A stretch of DNA of 64,000 nucleotides from Nevskiaceae bacterium (GTDB lineage: Bacteria; Pseudomonadota; Gammaproteobacteria; Steroidobacterales; Steroidobacteraceae), in the NCBI GenBank assembly GCA_024234075.1, contig JACKOV010000002.1:1-64000 (forward strand), given 5' to 3'. Made by a program: the position numbers and the translations under genes. Positions 53,556 through 62,150 of the stretch are shown here, piece by piece. How positions within the stretch are numbered: position 1 is the first letter of the stretch; each line of letters starts with the position of its first letter. The notes under the pieces were generated by a model. The model had not been told where the DNA came from. It worked only from the letters and a program-made list of their open reading frames with translations, and made no database searches.

Positions 53556-54017
53556 ATGGAACGCCTGATCGACTATGCCGGGAACCACCCCTGGCTGCTC
53601 AGTTTCGCGGTCGTCGCCGCGATCCTGCTGTTCGTTTACGAGCTCCGAGTCCGGCAGCAGGAATTTTCTGCGGTGTCGCCGCAGGAAGCCATCCGGCTGA
53701 TGAACCAGGGTGCCCTGGTGCTCGACCTGCGCAAGCCCGAAGAGTTCGCCACCGGCCATCTCAACGGTGCCCGCCACATGGATTCGGCCGAGATCCTCAA
53801 AGCCGGCGAATCCCTGAAGAAATACAAGGAAAAACCGCTGCTGGTCTACTGTTACAGCGGTTCGCTCGGCGCCTCCGCCGCGCGCATCCTCGCCGGCCAG
53901 GGCTTCAGCAAGGCCGTGAATCTGCGCGGCGGGCTCGCGGGCTGGCATCGCGAAGGCCTGCCGCTGAGCAAAGCGGCTGCGGGCAAGACCGCTCGCGAGA
54001 AGGAGCGGGCCAAATGA
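53556..54017 (+). CDS. yibN: membrane-anchored rhodanese-like protein (YibN type)
   Basis: A 153-residue protein with one N-terminal membrane helix (about 13-29) and a cytoplasmic rhodanese domain (about 38-140). The active-site Cys is C99 in VYCYSGSLGASAA. The ATG at 53556 gives the standard MERLIDYAGNHPWL start. The gene order with grxC, secB and gpsA is the conserved gammaproteobacterial one. It overlaps grxC by ATGA. Its sulfur-transfer partner is unknown; links to protein export have been proposed from synteny. Confidence 0.9.
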   Translation: MERLIDYAGNHPWLLSFAVVAAILLFVYELRVRQQEFSAVSPQEAIRLMNQGALVLDLRKPEEFATGHLNGARHMDSAEILKAGESLKKYKEKPLLVYCYSGSLGASAARILAGQGFSKAVNLRGGLAGWHREGLPLSKAAAGKTAREKERAK

Positions 54018-54319
54018 ACGCACCGGCTGTCGGCGGCAACCCGCCGCAAGTCGTGATGTACGCGACCGACTGGTGCCCCTATTGCGCCCGCGCCCGGCAG
54101 CTGCTCGAGTCCCGGCAGGTCGTTTTCCAGGAAATCGACATCGAGGCTGCGCCGGAGGCGCGCGCCGAAATGCAGCGCCGCAGCGGCCGTACCAGCGTGC
54201 CGCAGATCTTCATCGGCGACGTACACGTCGGCGGCTGCGACGATCTGCACGCGCTCGAGGCCCGCGGCGGTCTCGAACCCTTGCTCGGCCGGCCGCCGGC
54301 GAGCAACCGACGCGGCTGA
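54014..54319 (+). CDS. grxC: glutaredoxin 3 (GrxC)
   Basis: A 101-residue glutathione-dependent disulfide oxidoreductase with the CPYC active site (21-24), the cis-Pro motif TSVPQIFIG and the GG-CDDL glutathione-binding motif near the end. Coupled to the rhodanese gene by a 4-bp overlap. Confidence 0.95.
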   Translation: MNAPAVGGNPPQVVMYATDWCPYCARARQLLESRQVVFQEIDIEAAPEARAEMQRRSGRTSVPQIFIGDVHVGGCDDLHALEARGGLEPLLGRPPASNRRG

Positions 54320-54368
54320 GCCGCACATCTTCTTTTCCAGATCCGCTTTCACCGAGGACTGACCGACC

Positions 54369-54854
54369 ATGGCCGATTCCGATGCACCTGCCGCCGGCGC
54401 GGCGCCTGCCGCCGATCCGCAAGCTCCCGAATTCTCGCTGCAGTCGGTTTATCTGAAAGACTGCTCCTACGAAGCGCCGAAGGGTCCGCGGCTCGACGGT
54501 CAATGGAATCCGCAGATCGCGCTCGATCTGAACACCGCGGCCGAGACGCTCTCGCCCGAACTGCGCGAGATCGTGCTGACGATCAACGTCACCGCCAAGG
54601 TCGGCGAGACGACCGCGTTTCTGGTCGAGGTGAAGCAGGCCGGGGTATTCGGCGTACGCAACCTCGGCGAAGACGACTACCGTCGTGCCGTCGCTAGCGT
54701 CGCGCCGAGCGTGCTGTTTCCGTATGCCCGCGCGGTCGTCTCGCAGCTCGTCTCGCTCGGCGGCTTTCCGCAGATGCTGCTGCCGCCGGTCAATTTCGAC
54801 GCGCTGTACGCCCGCTCGCTCGCCGAATCGCAGCAGAAAGCCCTGAACAGCTAA
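54369..54854 (+). CDS. secB: protein-export chaperone SecB
   Basis: A 161-residue tetrameric chaperone that keeps preproteins unfolded and hands them to SecA. Typical FSLQSVYLKDCSYEAP, LTINVTAKVGETTAFLVEVKQAGVF and the SLGGFPQMLLPPVNFDALYA C-terminal SecA-contact region. Presence supports a proteobacterial host. Confidence 0.97.
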   Translation: MADSDAPAAGAAPAADPQAPEFSLQSVYLKDCSYEAPKGPRLDGQWNPQIALDLNTAAETLSPELREIVLTINVTAKVGETTAFLVEVKQAGVFGVRNLGEDDYRRAVASVAPSVLFPYARAVVSQLVSLGGFPQMLLPPVNFDALYARSLAESQQKALNS

Positions 54855-54890
54855 ACGGAGCAATAGCTGAACGGAACAGCCGAACCGCGC

Positions 54891-55958
54891 ATGAGCCGCG
54901 CCGCCTCGACAGCGCCATCGGAGCTGGTCCCCGAACCGGCCTCGGGCGCGTCGCCGGGGCTGTTGCCGGTGGCGGTGCTCGGGGCAGGCTCCTGGGGCAC
55001 GGCATTGGCGATCCAGTTCGCGCGCGCCGGCCATCCGACCCGGCTGTGGGGCCGGGACCCGGCGCAGCGGCAGCAAATGGAGCGGGAACGCTGCAATGCC
55101 CGCTATCTGCCCGATGCGGCCTTTCCAGAAGCATTGCGAGTGGCCGATACGCTCGATGCAGCCCTCGAAGGTGCGCGCGACCTGCTGATCGCGGTGCCCA
55201 GTCATGCCCTGCGTGCCATGCTCACCGAGCTGCGGCCGCGGTTGGCGCCCCGGCTGCGTCTCGCCTGGGCCACCAAGGGTTTCGAGCTCGATACCGGGCT
55301 GCTGCCGCACCAGGTCGCACGGGCCGTGCTCGGTGCGGACGTGCCGATCGCGGTGTTGTCGGGGCCGACTTTCGCACGCGAGGTCGGTGCCGGGCTGCCG
55401 ACCGCGATGGTCGTCGCCTCGCCCGATCCGGAGTTCGCCACGGCACTCGCCACCAGCCTGTCGTCGTCCAACTTCCGCGCCTACACCTCCACCGACATCG
55501 TCGGCGTCGAAGTCGGCGGGGCGGTCAAGAACGTGATGGCAGTCGGCGCCGGACTATCCGACGGCCTGGGCTTCGGCGCCAACACGCGCATCGCGCTGAT
55601 CACTCGCGGGCTGGTCGAGATGACACGCCTCGGCAGCGCACTCGGAGCAAGCCGCGAAACCTTCATGGGGCTCGCCGGCCTCGGCGATCTGGTGCTGACC
55701 TGCACCGACGATCAATCGCGCAACCGCCGCTTCGGGCTGGCACTGGCACGCGGCCAGGACGTGGCCACGACACTCGCCGCGATCGGCCAGGTGGTCGAGG
55801 GCCATCTCGCCGCAAGGGCGGTGCGCGCCGTGGCGGCACGTCACGGCGTATCGATGCCTATCGTCGAGGGCATTCACCGCACGCTGTTCGAGGGCGTGCC
55901 GGCGCGTGACGTGGTCCACGAACTGATGACCCGGCCCATCAAGTCGGAGTTCGACTGA
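54891..55958 (+). CDS. gpsA: glycerol-3-phosphate dehydrogenase (NAD(P)+) GpsA
   Basis: Makes sn-glycerol-3-phosphate for phospholipids. A 355-residue protein with the dinucleotide motif GAGSWG (31-36) after an unusually long, Ser/Ala/Pro-rich 25-residue N-terminus. The catalytic region is GAVKNVMAVGAGLSDGLGFGANTR. GLAGLGDLVLTCTDDQSRNRRFG is typical. It overlaps no neighbour on the plus strand; secB ends 36 bp earlier. Confidence 0.96.
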   Translation: MSRAASTAPSELVPEPASGASPGLLPVAVLGAGSWGTALAIQFARAGHPTRLWGRDPAQRQQMERERCNARYLPDAAFPEALRVADTLDAALEGARDLLIAVPSHALRAMLTELRPRLAPRLRLAWATKGFELDTGLLPHQVARAVLGADVPIAVLSGPTFAREVGAGLPTAMVVASPDPEFATALATSLSSSNFRAYTSTDIVGVEVGGAVKNVMAVGAGLSDGLGFGANTRIALITRGLVEMTRLGSALGASRETFMGLAGLGDLVLTCTDDQSRNRRFGLALARGQDVATTLAAIGQVVEGHLAARAVRAVAARHGVSMPIVEGIHRTLFEGVPARDVVHELMTRPIKSEFD

Positions 55959-56088
55959 GCCCCGCCGCAGCCGGCATCGGGCTGCGCAGGATCCGCGTCA
56001 GCGCATCGAGATCGGCCGCTGTCACGGCGGCGACGGGACGATGGCGGGCCGGGGTCACGGCTTCTGCCTGCAGACAATCACCGGGCAT
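55939..56088 (-). CDS. possible 49-residue ORF, unconfirmed
   Basis: A short minus-strand frame downstream of trmL. Its ATG at 56088 is preceded by GGAG at good spacing. The predicted product (MPGDCLQAEAV ... DLDALTRILRS ...) has no recognised domain. The last 20 bases run antisense to the gpsA end. It may be a real small protein or chance; nothing else supports it. Confidence 0.2.
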   Translation of the reverse strand: MPGDCLQAEAVTPARHRPVAAVTAADLDALTRILRSPMPAAAGLSRTPT

Positions 56089-56119
56089 CGCGATCTCCGA
56101 TCCGGCCGGCACGTTCGTA

Positions 56120-56602
56120 TCAGCGAGGCTCCGCCGCCTCGAACCCGTTCTGCCGCCAGGCCTCGTACACGACCAGCGCCACGGCGTTCGACAGATTCAG
56201 GCTGCGGTTGCCCACCTGCATCGGGATGCTGGCGAGCGCCGCGGCACCGACCCGTGCGATCACCTCGGGCGGCAACCCACGTTGCTCCGAACCGAACAGC
56301 AACACATCGCCCTGCCTATAGCAGACCTCGTCGTAACGCCGCGTACCTCCGGTCTCGATCGCCCACCAGCGCAGCGGTGCACCGGCCTCGCGCAACGCCA
56401 GCTCACAGGCGTCGAAGTCCGCATGCACCTGCACCCGCGCCATCCAATGATAGTCGAGCCCCGCTCGCCGCAACGACCGCCGATCGAGATCGAACCCCAG
56501 AGGCCTCACCAGATGCAGTTCGGCGCCGGTGTTGGCGCACAGCCGGATCACGTTGCCGGTATTCGGCGGAATCTCGGGCTGGAACAGGACGATGCGGAAC
56601 AT
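56120..56602 (-). CDS. trmL: tRNA (cytidine/uridine-34 2'-O)-methyltransferase TrmL
   Basis: A SPOUT (trefoil-knot) methyltransferase that modifies the wobble base of tRNA-Leu isoacceptors. The 160-residue protein has MFRIVLFQPEIPPNTGNVIRLCANTG at the N-terminus and the knot motifs LLFGSEQRGLP and IPMQVGNRSLNLSNAVALVVYEAWRQ. Near gpsA as in E. coli, although cysE is absent and the strand is opposite. Confidence 0.95.
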   Translation of the reverse strand: MFRIVLFQPEIPPNTGNVIRLCANTGAELHLVRPLGFDLDRRSLRRAGLDYHWMARVQVHADFDACELALREAGAPLRWWAIETGGTRRYDEVCYRQGDVLLFGSEQRGLPPEVIARVGAAALASIPMQVGNRSLNLSNAVALVVYEAWRQNGFEAAEPR

Positions 56603-56834
56603 GCCGCGATGCTAGCAATGAAGTGCTTCCCTGCGGCGAAGATGAAACTCGCCAATCCGCCCCGAAACCCGGCCTTCGGGCGCCGGGCGCCTTTGCGGCG
56701 ATGCCGGTGTGGCAGTGCCGAATCGGGACGAAGACGACATATATGCCGCCCGAGCCGCATCCCCGGCACGGATACGATGCTTGCACAGCCTGCTGCCACG
56801 CTTCCCATCGACCGATTGCCGTAGTTGCGCCATG

Positions 56835-57476
56835 ATGTCCTTGCACCCCCTGTATGATGCGCTGGTCGGAATCAACGTCCCGGCCGACCAAGCCCGGGCC
56901 GTGGTCGAAGTCCTGGAACGAGACATGCTCACCCAGCTGGCGATGAAATCAGATCTGGAAGCCTTGCGACGCGAGCTGCGATCGGAGTTCGCACTCGTCC
57001 GCCAGGAATCGAGATCCGACATCGCGCTGTTGCGCCACGAAGTCGAGACCGGGCTGTCCTCGCTGCACAAGGACATGGATGTCCGCTTCGAAGCCTCGCG
57101 CAAAGACTTGGACATCGGCCTCGGCGCGCTGCGCAAGGATATGGACGCCGGCTTCGAAGCCTCGCGCAAAGATTTGGATACCAGCCTCGGCGCGCTGCGC
57201 AAGGATATGGACGCCGGCTTCGAAGCCTCGCGCAAAGATTTGGATACCGGCCTCGGCGCGCTGCGCAAGGATATGGACGCCGGCTTCGAAGCCTCGCGCA
57301 AAGACTTGGATACCAGCCTCGGCGCGCTGCGCAAGGATATGGACGCCGGCTTCGAAGCCTCGCGCAAAGACATGGACCACGCCCTGACATCCCTTCGCAA
57401 GGATCTGACAATCTGGCTCGGCTCCGCGCAGATCATCGGCATGGGCTTGCTCTTCGCGGCACTGAAACTGATCTGA
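56835..57476 (+). CDS. coiled-coil membrane protein with expanded 22-residue repeats (DUF1640/CCDC90-like)
   Basis: A 213-residue protein (a second ATG one codon upstream is equally possible). The N-terminal LYDALVGINVPADQARAVVEVLERD, the AMKSDLEALRRELRSEFALVRQE helix and a single C-terminal membrane helix (about 193-213) match the small bacterial DUF1640/CCDC90-like group, which is normally about 100-120 residues. The extra length comes from five tandem 22-residue units (82-191) of the form DAGFEASRKDLDTxLGALRKDM. Each unit equals two hendecads, so a long parallel coiled coil is predicted. The function of the family in bacteria is unknown. The frame upstream to 56709 is not convincing. Confidence 0.75.
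   Translation: MSLHPLYDALVGINVPADQARAVVEVLERDMLTQLAMKSDLEALRRELRSEFALVRQESRSDIALLRHEVETGLSSLHKDMDVRFEASRKDLDIGLGALRKDMDAGFEASRKDLDTSLGALRKDMDAGFEASRKDLDTGLGALRKDMDAGFEASRKDLDTSLGALRKDMDAGFEASRKDMDHALTSLRKDLTIWLGSAQIIGMGLLFAALKLI
57078..57407 (+). repeat. five tandem 66-bp in-frame repeats
   Basis: Units start at 57078, 57144, 57210, 57276 and 57342. Units 2, 3 and 4 differ from each other at only a few bases; units 1 and 5 are more diverged at their edges. The near identity at DNA level, including third codon positions, indicates recent tandem duplication or gene conversion rather than old protein repeats. Unit length divisible by 3 keeps every frame open on both strands. Confidence 0.95.
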
Positions 57477-57556
57477 TCACACCTGTGGCGCCGCCCCTTG
57501 CGGCCATTCCACCCGGAACAGGCGACGGGCGGGCTGCGCTGCGGGATAATCCCCCC

Positions 57557-58507
57557 ATGGCCGCCGTCATCGACCCCGTCGCCCCCCCCCTCCGCTACCG
57601 CTTCCTCGGCATGGACTTCGCCTCGCCGATCGTGCTGCTCTCGGGCTGCGTCGGCTTCGGCGAGGAATACACCCGCGTCGAAGGCTTCTCGAACCACGAT
57701 GCCGGGGCGGTCGTGCTCAAGGGCACTACACTCGAGCCACGGCTCGGCAACCCGCCTCACCGGGTCTACGAGACGCCGTCGGGGATGCTGAACGCGATCG
57801 GCCTGCAGAACCCCGGCACCGACCACGTGGTGCGCCGGATTCTGCCGACACTCGATTTCACCGAGACCCGCTTCATCGCCAACGTCTCCGGCTCGACCAT
57901 CGAGGAGTACGCCGAGGTCACGCGCCGCTTCGACGATTCGCCGATCGATGCGATCGAAATCAACATCTCCTGCCCGAACGTCAAGGAAGGCGGCGTCGCT
58001 TTCGGCAACTACCCCGAGATGTCGGCCCGCGTCGTCGCAGCCTGCCGCGCCATGACCCGCAAGCCGCTGATCACCAAACTCTCGCCGAACCAGACCGACA
58101 TCCGCGAGAACGCGCGCCTGTGCATCGAGGCCGGCAGCGATGGTCTATCGGTGATCAACACCCTGATGGGCATGGCCATCGACGCCCGGACCCGTCGTCC
58201 CGTGATCGGCAACGTTCAGGGCGGTCTCTCGGGCCCAGCGATCAAGCCGATCGCGCTGCTCAAGGTGCATCAGGTTTACGACGTCGCCAAGAAACACGGT
58301 GTGCCGATCATCGGCCAGGGTGGCATCACCACCGCCACCGACGCGATCGAGTTCATGATCGCCGGCGCCTCCGCCGTCGGCATCGGCACCTCGCTGTTCT
58401 ACGACCCGCTGTGCTGCCGCAGGATCAATGCCGGCATTGCCGAGTATCTGCAGGCGAACGGCATGCGGAGCGTCACCGAGCTGGTGGGCACGTTGCGGCT
58501 CGGCTGA
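57557..58507 (+). CDS. dihydroorotate dehydrogenase class 1B-like flavoprotein
   Basis: A 316-residue FMN TIM-barrel enzyme. The active-site Cys, diagnostic of class 1 enzymes, is C139 in NISCPNVKEGG. KGTTLEPRLGNPPHRVYETPSGMLNAIGLQNPG and GQGGITTATDAIEFMIAGASAVGIGTSLF bind FMN and orotate. Class 1B enzymes work with the iron-sulfur subunit PyrK, which is not adjacent here. Gammaproteobacteria normally use class 2 PyrD, so this may be a second enzyme or a transferred one. ATG at 57557 gives the expected N-terminus. Confidence 0.88.
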   Translation: MAAVIDPVAPPLRYRFLGMDFASPIVLLSGCVGFGEEYTRVEGFSNHDAGAVVLKGTTLEPRLGNPPHRVYETPSGMLNAIGLQNPGTDHVVRRILPTLDFTETRFIANVSGSTIEEYAEVTRRFDDSPIDAIEINISCPNVKEGGVAFGNYPEMSARVVAACRAMTRKPLITKLSPNQTDIRENARLCIEAGSDGLSVINTLMGMAIDARTRRPVIGNVQGGLSGPAIKPIALLKVHQVYDVAKKHGVPIIGQGGITTATDAIEFMIAGASAVGIGTSLFYDPLCCRRINAGIAEYLQANGMRSVTELVGTLRLG

Positions 58508-58550
58508 ACCATCCTTGGCCGAGGATGCTGCCGGACACCGCCTACATGCC

Positions 58551-58655
58551 GTTCTCGCCTGCGCCGGTAGTTTCGTCGACACCGCCGAGGCCGAGCGCAT
58601 CGCCGGAGCCGTCAACGGTGTCAAATCGGTCGAAAACCGGCTCGACGTGAAGTGA
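58551..58655 (+). pseudogene. BON-domain fragment, N-terminally truncated
   Basis: About 34 codons resemble the end of a BON domain (GSFVDTAEAERIAGAVNGVKSVENRLDVK). The frame has no start of its own near this region and no signal peptide or first half of a domain; upstream it runs into the dihydroorotate dehydrogenase gene. It ends four bases into the CsbD-like frame. It looks like the remnant of a periplasmic BON protein. Confidence 0.55.
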
Positions 58656-58825
58656 ACCGGATCGGCACACAGCCGTCGGCTGTTTCGATCGCGGGCAAGC
58701 GCGATGTGCTCGCCGGAAAGATCCAGGAAACCTACGGGCTCGCACGGAACGAGGCGGAACGCCAGATCAAGGATTGGGAATCCTCGCTGCGCGCCGACGA
58801 CTTCGGCGACCGCCCTCGGTCCTGA
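58652..58825 (+). pseudogene. CsbD-like fragment, possibly expressed
   Basis: A 57-codon frame beginning with GTG that overlaps the BON fragment stop (GTGA). Residues 14-44 match the second half of CsbD-family stress proteins (AGKRDVLAGKIQETYGLARNEAERQIKDWE). The family start, with its first W-x-x-L-K-G helix, is missing, so the gene appears truncated at its 5' side. Together with the BON fragment it marks a decayed envelope/osmotic-stress locus. It could still be translated by coupling. Confidence 0.55.
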
Positions 58826-58856
58826 AAGCTCCCGGCGGAGCGAAACCGCAGCCGCA

Positions 58857-59921
58857 CTACGCCCGCAGCGGCACGGTGCGGGCCGCATTGGCAAACGCCA
58901 CACCGGCCTCGGCAAGCGCCGCATGGATGCGGCGATTGACGAGGTCGGTGATCTGCCGGAAACGGCCACCGCCCGGCTGCGGGACGAAATAGCAGGTCTC
59001 GAACAGCAGTGCGGTTTCGGACAGTGCCTTGAGCGTGCAGAACTCGAAGCGCGCTTCGGGCACACCGGCGATCGCTTCGCGAATCAGTGCCGTGACGTCG
59101 CCTATCTTGGCCGGCGGGGTGTCGTAGGAAATCGCGAGCGTGAACAGTGCGCGCTGCTCGAACATCCGCCCCATGTTGCGGATCCGGCTCCGGAGCAGAT
59201 CGGCATTGGCAACGATCACCTGTTCGCCCGAGACGCTGCGCAGCCGCGTACTCTTGACGCCGATCCTCTCGACCCGGCCTTCGATGTCGTCGAGCTTCAG
59301 GAAATCTCCCGGGACGAAGGGCTTGTCGAGCGTGATCGACAACGAGGCAAACAGATCGCCGAGAATGGTCTGCACGGCCAGGGCAATCGCGATGCCGCCG
59401 ATGCCGAGACCGGCGATCAATGCGGTGATGTTGACGTCGAGGTTGTCGAGCGCCAGCAGGATCGCCAGCGCGAAAATCACCAGATTGGCGACGAACGACA
59501 CGATACTGATCGAGCCTCGGAACCGTGGATCGCCGGCCGCGTCGTGTTTCTGCTGCTCGCGCTCCAGCGCGTAGCGCACCGCGGTGACGCCCCAGAGTGC
59601 CGCCTGGAACCAGAAGACGACCACGATCAGCAGTTTCGAGAGCTGCTCGAGGCGCGGCGACAAAGCGAGGAAATGTCCCGCCCAGAACAGGGCGACGACC
59701 CACAGGAACAACCGGCTGGTGCGACCGATCAGCTGCAGCAGGAGCGCCATCCGCCCCGCGCCACCTTCGGACGCCTGCCGCTTCGCGGCGCGCGCCAGCA
59801 CGAAACTGCGCGCCAGCGGCAGCACCGTGAAAATGATCAGGAAAGCGGCCAGCGCCAGTAGCCAGTCCTGGACGCTGTTGCCCAACCAGACCCGGTCCAG
59901 CAGCTCGCGCATCGAAAACAC
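58857..59921 (-). CDS. mechanosensitive ion channel, MscS family
   Basis: A 354-residue channel that opens on hypoosmotic shock. N-terminal membrane helices (about 17-160) are followed by the pore helix segment (LIAGLGIGGIAIALAVQTILGDLFASLSITLDKPFVPGD), a cytoplasmic beta domain (LKLDDIEGRVERIGVKSTRLRSVSGEQVIVANADLL) and a C-terminal cage. The start may be GTG at 59921 or ATG at 59912. Convergent with the CsbD remnant, divergent from the SDR gene. Confidence 0.93.
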   Translation of the reverse strand: MFSMRELLDRVWLGNSVQDWLLALAAFLIIFTVLPLARSFVLARAAKRQASEGGAGRMALLLQLIGRTSRLFLWVVALFWAGHFLALSPRLEQLSKLLIVVVFWFQAALWGVTAVRYALEREQQKHDAAGDPRFRGSISIVSFVANLVIFALAILLALDNLDVNITALIAGLGIGGIAIALAVQTILGDLFASLSITLDKPFVPGDFLKLDDIEGRVERIGVKSTRLRSVSGEQVIVANADLLRSRIRNMGRMFEQRALFTLAISYDTPPAKIGDVTALIREAIAGVPEARFEFCTLKALSETALLFETCYFVPQPGGGRFRQITDLVNRRIHAALAEAGVAFANAARTVPLRA

Positions 59922-59982
59922 CGTCGCCTGGGCGGTGGATAGAATGCCGGATTATATGGGCGACGCAGGGAGCACAACACAC

Positions 59983-60711
59983 ATGAAGATCCAGGATTCC
60001 GTGGCACTCGTGACCGGCGCCAACCGCGGCATCGGCGCCGGCTTCGTAACCGGCCTGCTGGAACGCGGCGCCCGGCGCGTCTACGCCACGGCACGCGACC
60101 CGGCCACGCTCGCCGCCGCCGTCGCCGCCGACCCGGCGCGCGTGATCGCGCTTGAGCTCGATGTGACCGATGCCGCGGAAATCGCCGCGGCAGCAGCCCG
60201 CTGTCGCGACCTGACGCTGCTGGTCAACAATGGCGGCGCGGCGGCGATGAGCCGCTTCCTCGCGCCGTCGCTCAACGGTGCGAGGCTCGAAATGGAGGTG
60301 AACTTCTGGGGCCAGCTGGCGATGATCCGGGCCTTCGCGCCCGTGCTCGCCGCCCAGGGCGGCGGCGCGATCCTGCAGATCCTGTCGATCGGTGCCATGA
60401 CCGTATTCCCGCAGGTCGGCACTTATTGCGCCAGCAAATACGCCGCGAATGCCATGTGCAAGGGGCTGCGCGCCGAACTCGCCCCGCAGGGCACCCAGGT
60501 GATGAGCGTGTTCTCCGGAGCCATCGAGTCCGACATGTCGAAGAACACGCCCGGGCCGAAGATTTCCGCCTTGACCCATGCGCACAACTGCCTGGCCGCC
60601 CTCGAGGACGGCCAGGAGGAATTCTGGCCCGACTTCAAGTCGCAGCGGGTCCGCGATGCCTGGCGCAAGGACCCGGAAGCGTTCGAACGCGCGTTACGCG
60701 ACCGCAGCTGA
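59983..60711 (+). CDS. SDR-family oxidoreductase
   Basis: A 242-residue classical short-chain dehydrogenase. The coenzyme motif is TGANRGIG (11-18), with NNGG at 82-85 in place of NNAG. Catalytic Ser135, Tyr148 and Lys152 (YCASK) are present. AGGGAG precedes the ATG. Single gene between mscS and ntrC, convergent with ntrC 11 bp apart. Substrate unknown. Confidence 0.9.
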   Translation: MKIQDSVALVTGANRGIGAGFVTGLLERGARRVYATARDPATLAAAVAADPARVIALELDVTDAAEIAAAAARCRDLTLLVNNGGAAAMSRFLAPSLNGARLEMEVNFWGQLAMIRAFAPVLAAQGGGAILQILSIGAMTVFPQVGTYCASKYAANAMCKGLRAELAPQGTQVMSVFSGAIESDMSKNTPGPKISALTHAHNCLAALEDGQEEFWPDFKSQRVRDAWRKDPEAFERALRDRS

Positions 60712-60722
60712 CCCGGCCGGAG

Positions 60723-62150
60723 TCATTCGCTCGCGTCGTCCTCGCCGGGCTCGGCGGCGATCCCCAGTTCCTTGAGCTTGCGCGTCAGCGTGTTGCGACC
60801 CCAGCCGAGCAGCCTGGCCGACTCCTGCCGATGGTCCTGCGTGCGCTTCAAGGCCACGCGGATCAGCGCGCGCTCGAACTCGGGCAAGGCCGTGTCCAGC
60901 AGCGGCGGCGCGCCCACCCGCGCCGCTTCGCCTTCGGCCCACTGCGCCAGCGCGGCGGTCCAGGCCGTCCCGGCATTCGCCGCGGACACACCGACGACAT
61001 CGGCCGGCAGATCCTCGGCATGCACCTCGCTGCCGGGCGCCAGTACCGACAACCGGCGGCAGAGATTCACGAGCTCGCGGACATTGCCCGGCCAGTCGTA
61101 GGCCTCGAGGGCCGCGCGCGCATCCGCCGCCAGCGACTTGCGCTCGATGCCGAGTTCCGCCGCGGCCACGCCGAGATAGTGCTCGAGCAGGCCGCCGATA
61201 TCCTCGCGCCGCCTGCGCAGCGGCGGCAGCTCGATCCGGATCACGTTGAGGCGATGGAACAGATCCTCGCGGAACAAGCCGCGGGCGACGCGCTCCTCGA
61301 GCTTCTGGTGAGTGGCGGCGATCACGCGCACGTCGACCTTGATCGGGGTCTGGCCGCCGACGCGATAGAACTCGCCCTCGGCGAGCACCCGCAGCAAGCG
61401 GGTCTGCAGCGCCGTCGGCATGTCGCCGATTTCGTCGAGGAACAGGCTGCCGCCATCGGCCTGTTCGAACCGGCCGCGCCGCAGGCTGTCGGCGCCGGTG
61501 AACGCGCCTTTCTCGTGGCCGAACAGCTCCGATTCGAGCAGCTCCGACGGTATCGCGGAGCTGTTCAGCGCGATGAACGGCCGCGCCGCCCGGGGGCTGT
61601 GTTCATGCAGGGCGCGCGCCACGAGCTCCTTGCCGGTACCCGACTCGCCAGTGATCAGCACCGTCACGCTGGAGCGCGACAGGCGCCCGATCGCGCGGAA
61701 CACCTGCTGCATCGCCGGCGCATGTCCGAGCAGCTCCGGGATGCCGGTCGGTGCCACCGCATCGTTCGCGACGCGGATACCCGACTGGGCGGCACGGCGT
61801 ACCAGTTCGACCACCTGGTCGATGTCGAACGGCTTGGGCAGATACTCGAACGCACCGCTTTCGTAGGCCGAGACCGCGTTGCCAAGATCGGCATGTGCGG
61901 TCATCACGATCACCGGCAACTGCGGCCGGCTGATGTGGACCTTGCGCAGCATCTCCAGGCCCGATTGGCCAGGCATGCGGATGTCGGTGAGCAGCACATC
62001 CGGCGCATCGCTGCGCAGGGCATCGAGTGCCGGCTCGGCCGCATCGAAGACCTTGGGCAACATGCCGCCGTTCTTCAGTGCACGCTCGAGTACCCAGCGA
62101 ATCGACGCGTCGTCGTCGACCAGCCAGACGCGGAGCGGTCGTGCATTCAT
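60723..62150 (-). CDS. ntrC: nitrogen regulator NtrC (sigma-54-dependent response regulator)
   Basis: A 475-residue activator of nitrogen-assimilation genes. Receiver domain (1-120) with phospho-acceptor D56. An AAA+ domain (about 138-370) has Walker A GESGTGKE (168-175) and the sigma-54 contact loop GAFTGA (215-220). The Fis-type HTH at the C-terminus (about 431-470) is ESARLLGWGRNTLTRKLKELGI. Its ATG overlaps the ntrB stop (ATGA). Confidence 0.96.
   Translation of the reverse strand: MNARPLRVWLVDDDASIRWVLERALKNGGMLPKVFDAAEPALDALRSDAPDVLLTDIRMPGQSGLEMLRKVHISRPQLPVIVMTAHADLGNAVSAYESGAFEYLPKPFDIDQVVELVRRAAQSGIRVANDAVAPTGIPELLGHAPAMQQVFRAIGRLSRSSVTVLITGESGTGKELVARALHEHSPRAARPFIALNSSAIPSELLESELFGHEKGAFTGADSLRRGRFEQADGGSLFLDEIGDMPTALQTRLLRVLAEGEFYRVGGQTPIKVDVRVIAATHQKLEERVARGLFREDLFHRLNVIRIELPPLRRRREDIGGLLEHYLGVAAAELGIERKSLAADARAALEAYDWPGNVRELVNLCRRLSVLAPGSEVHAEDLPADVVGVSAANAGTAWTAALAQWAEGEAARVGAPPLLDTALPEFERALIRVALKRTQDHRQESARLLGWGRNTLTRKLKELGIAAEPGEDDASE

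Noticed and set aside
57078..57407. Tandem repeats as a possible CRISPR array
   Set aside because: Units are contiguous, in frame and without spacers.
56929..57411. Repeat-rich open frames on the opposite strand of the coiled-coil gene
   Set aside because: A 66-bp unit without stops keeps all frames open; these have no family features.
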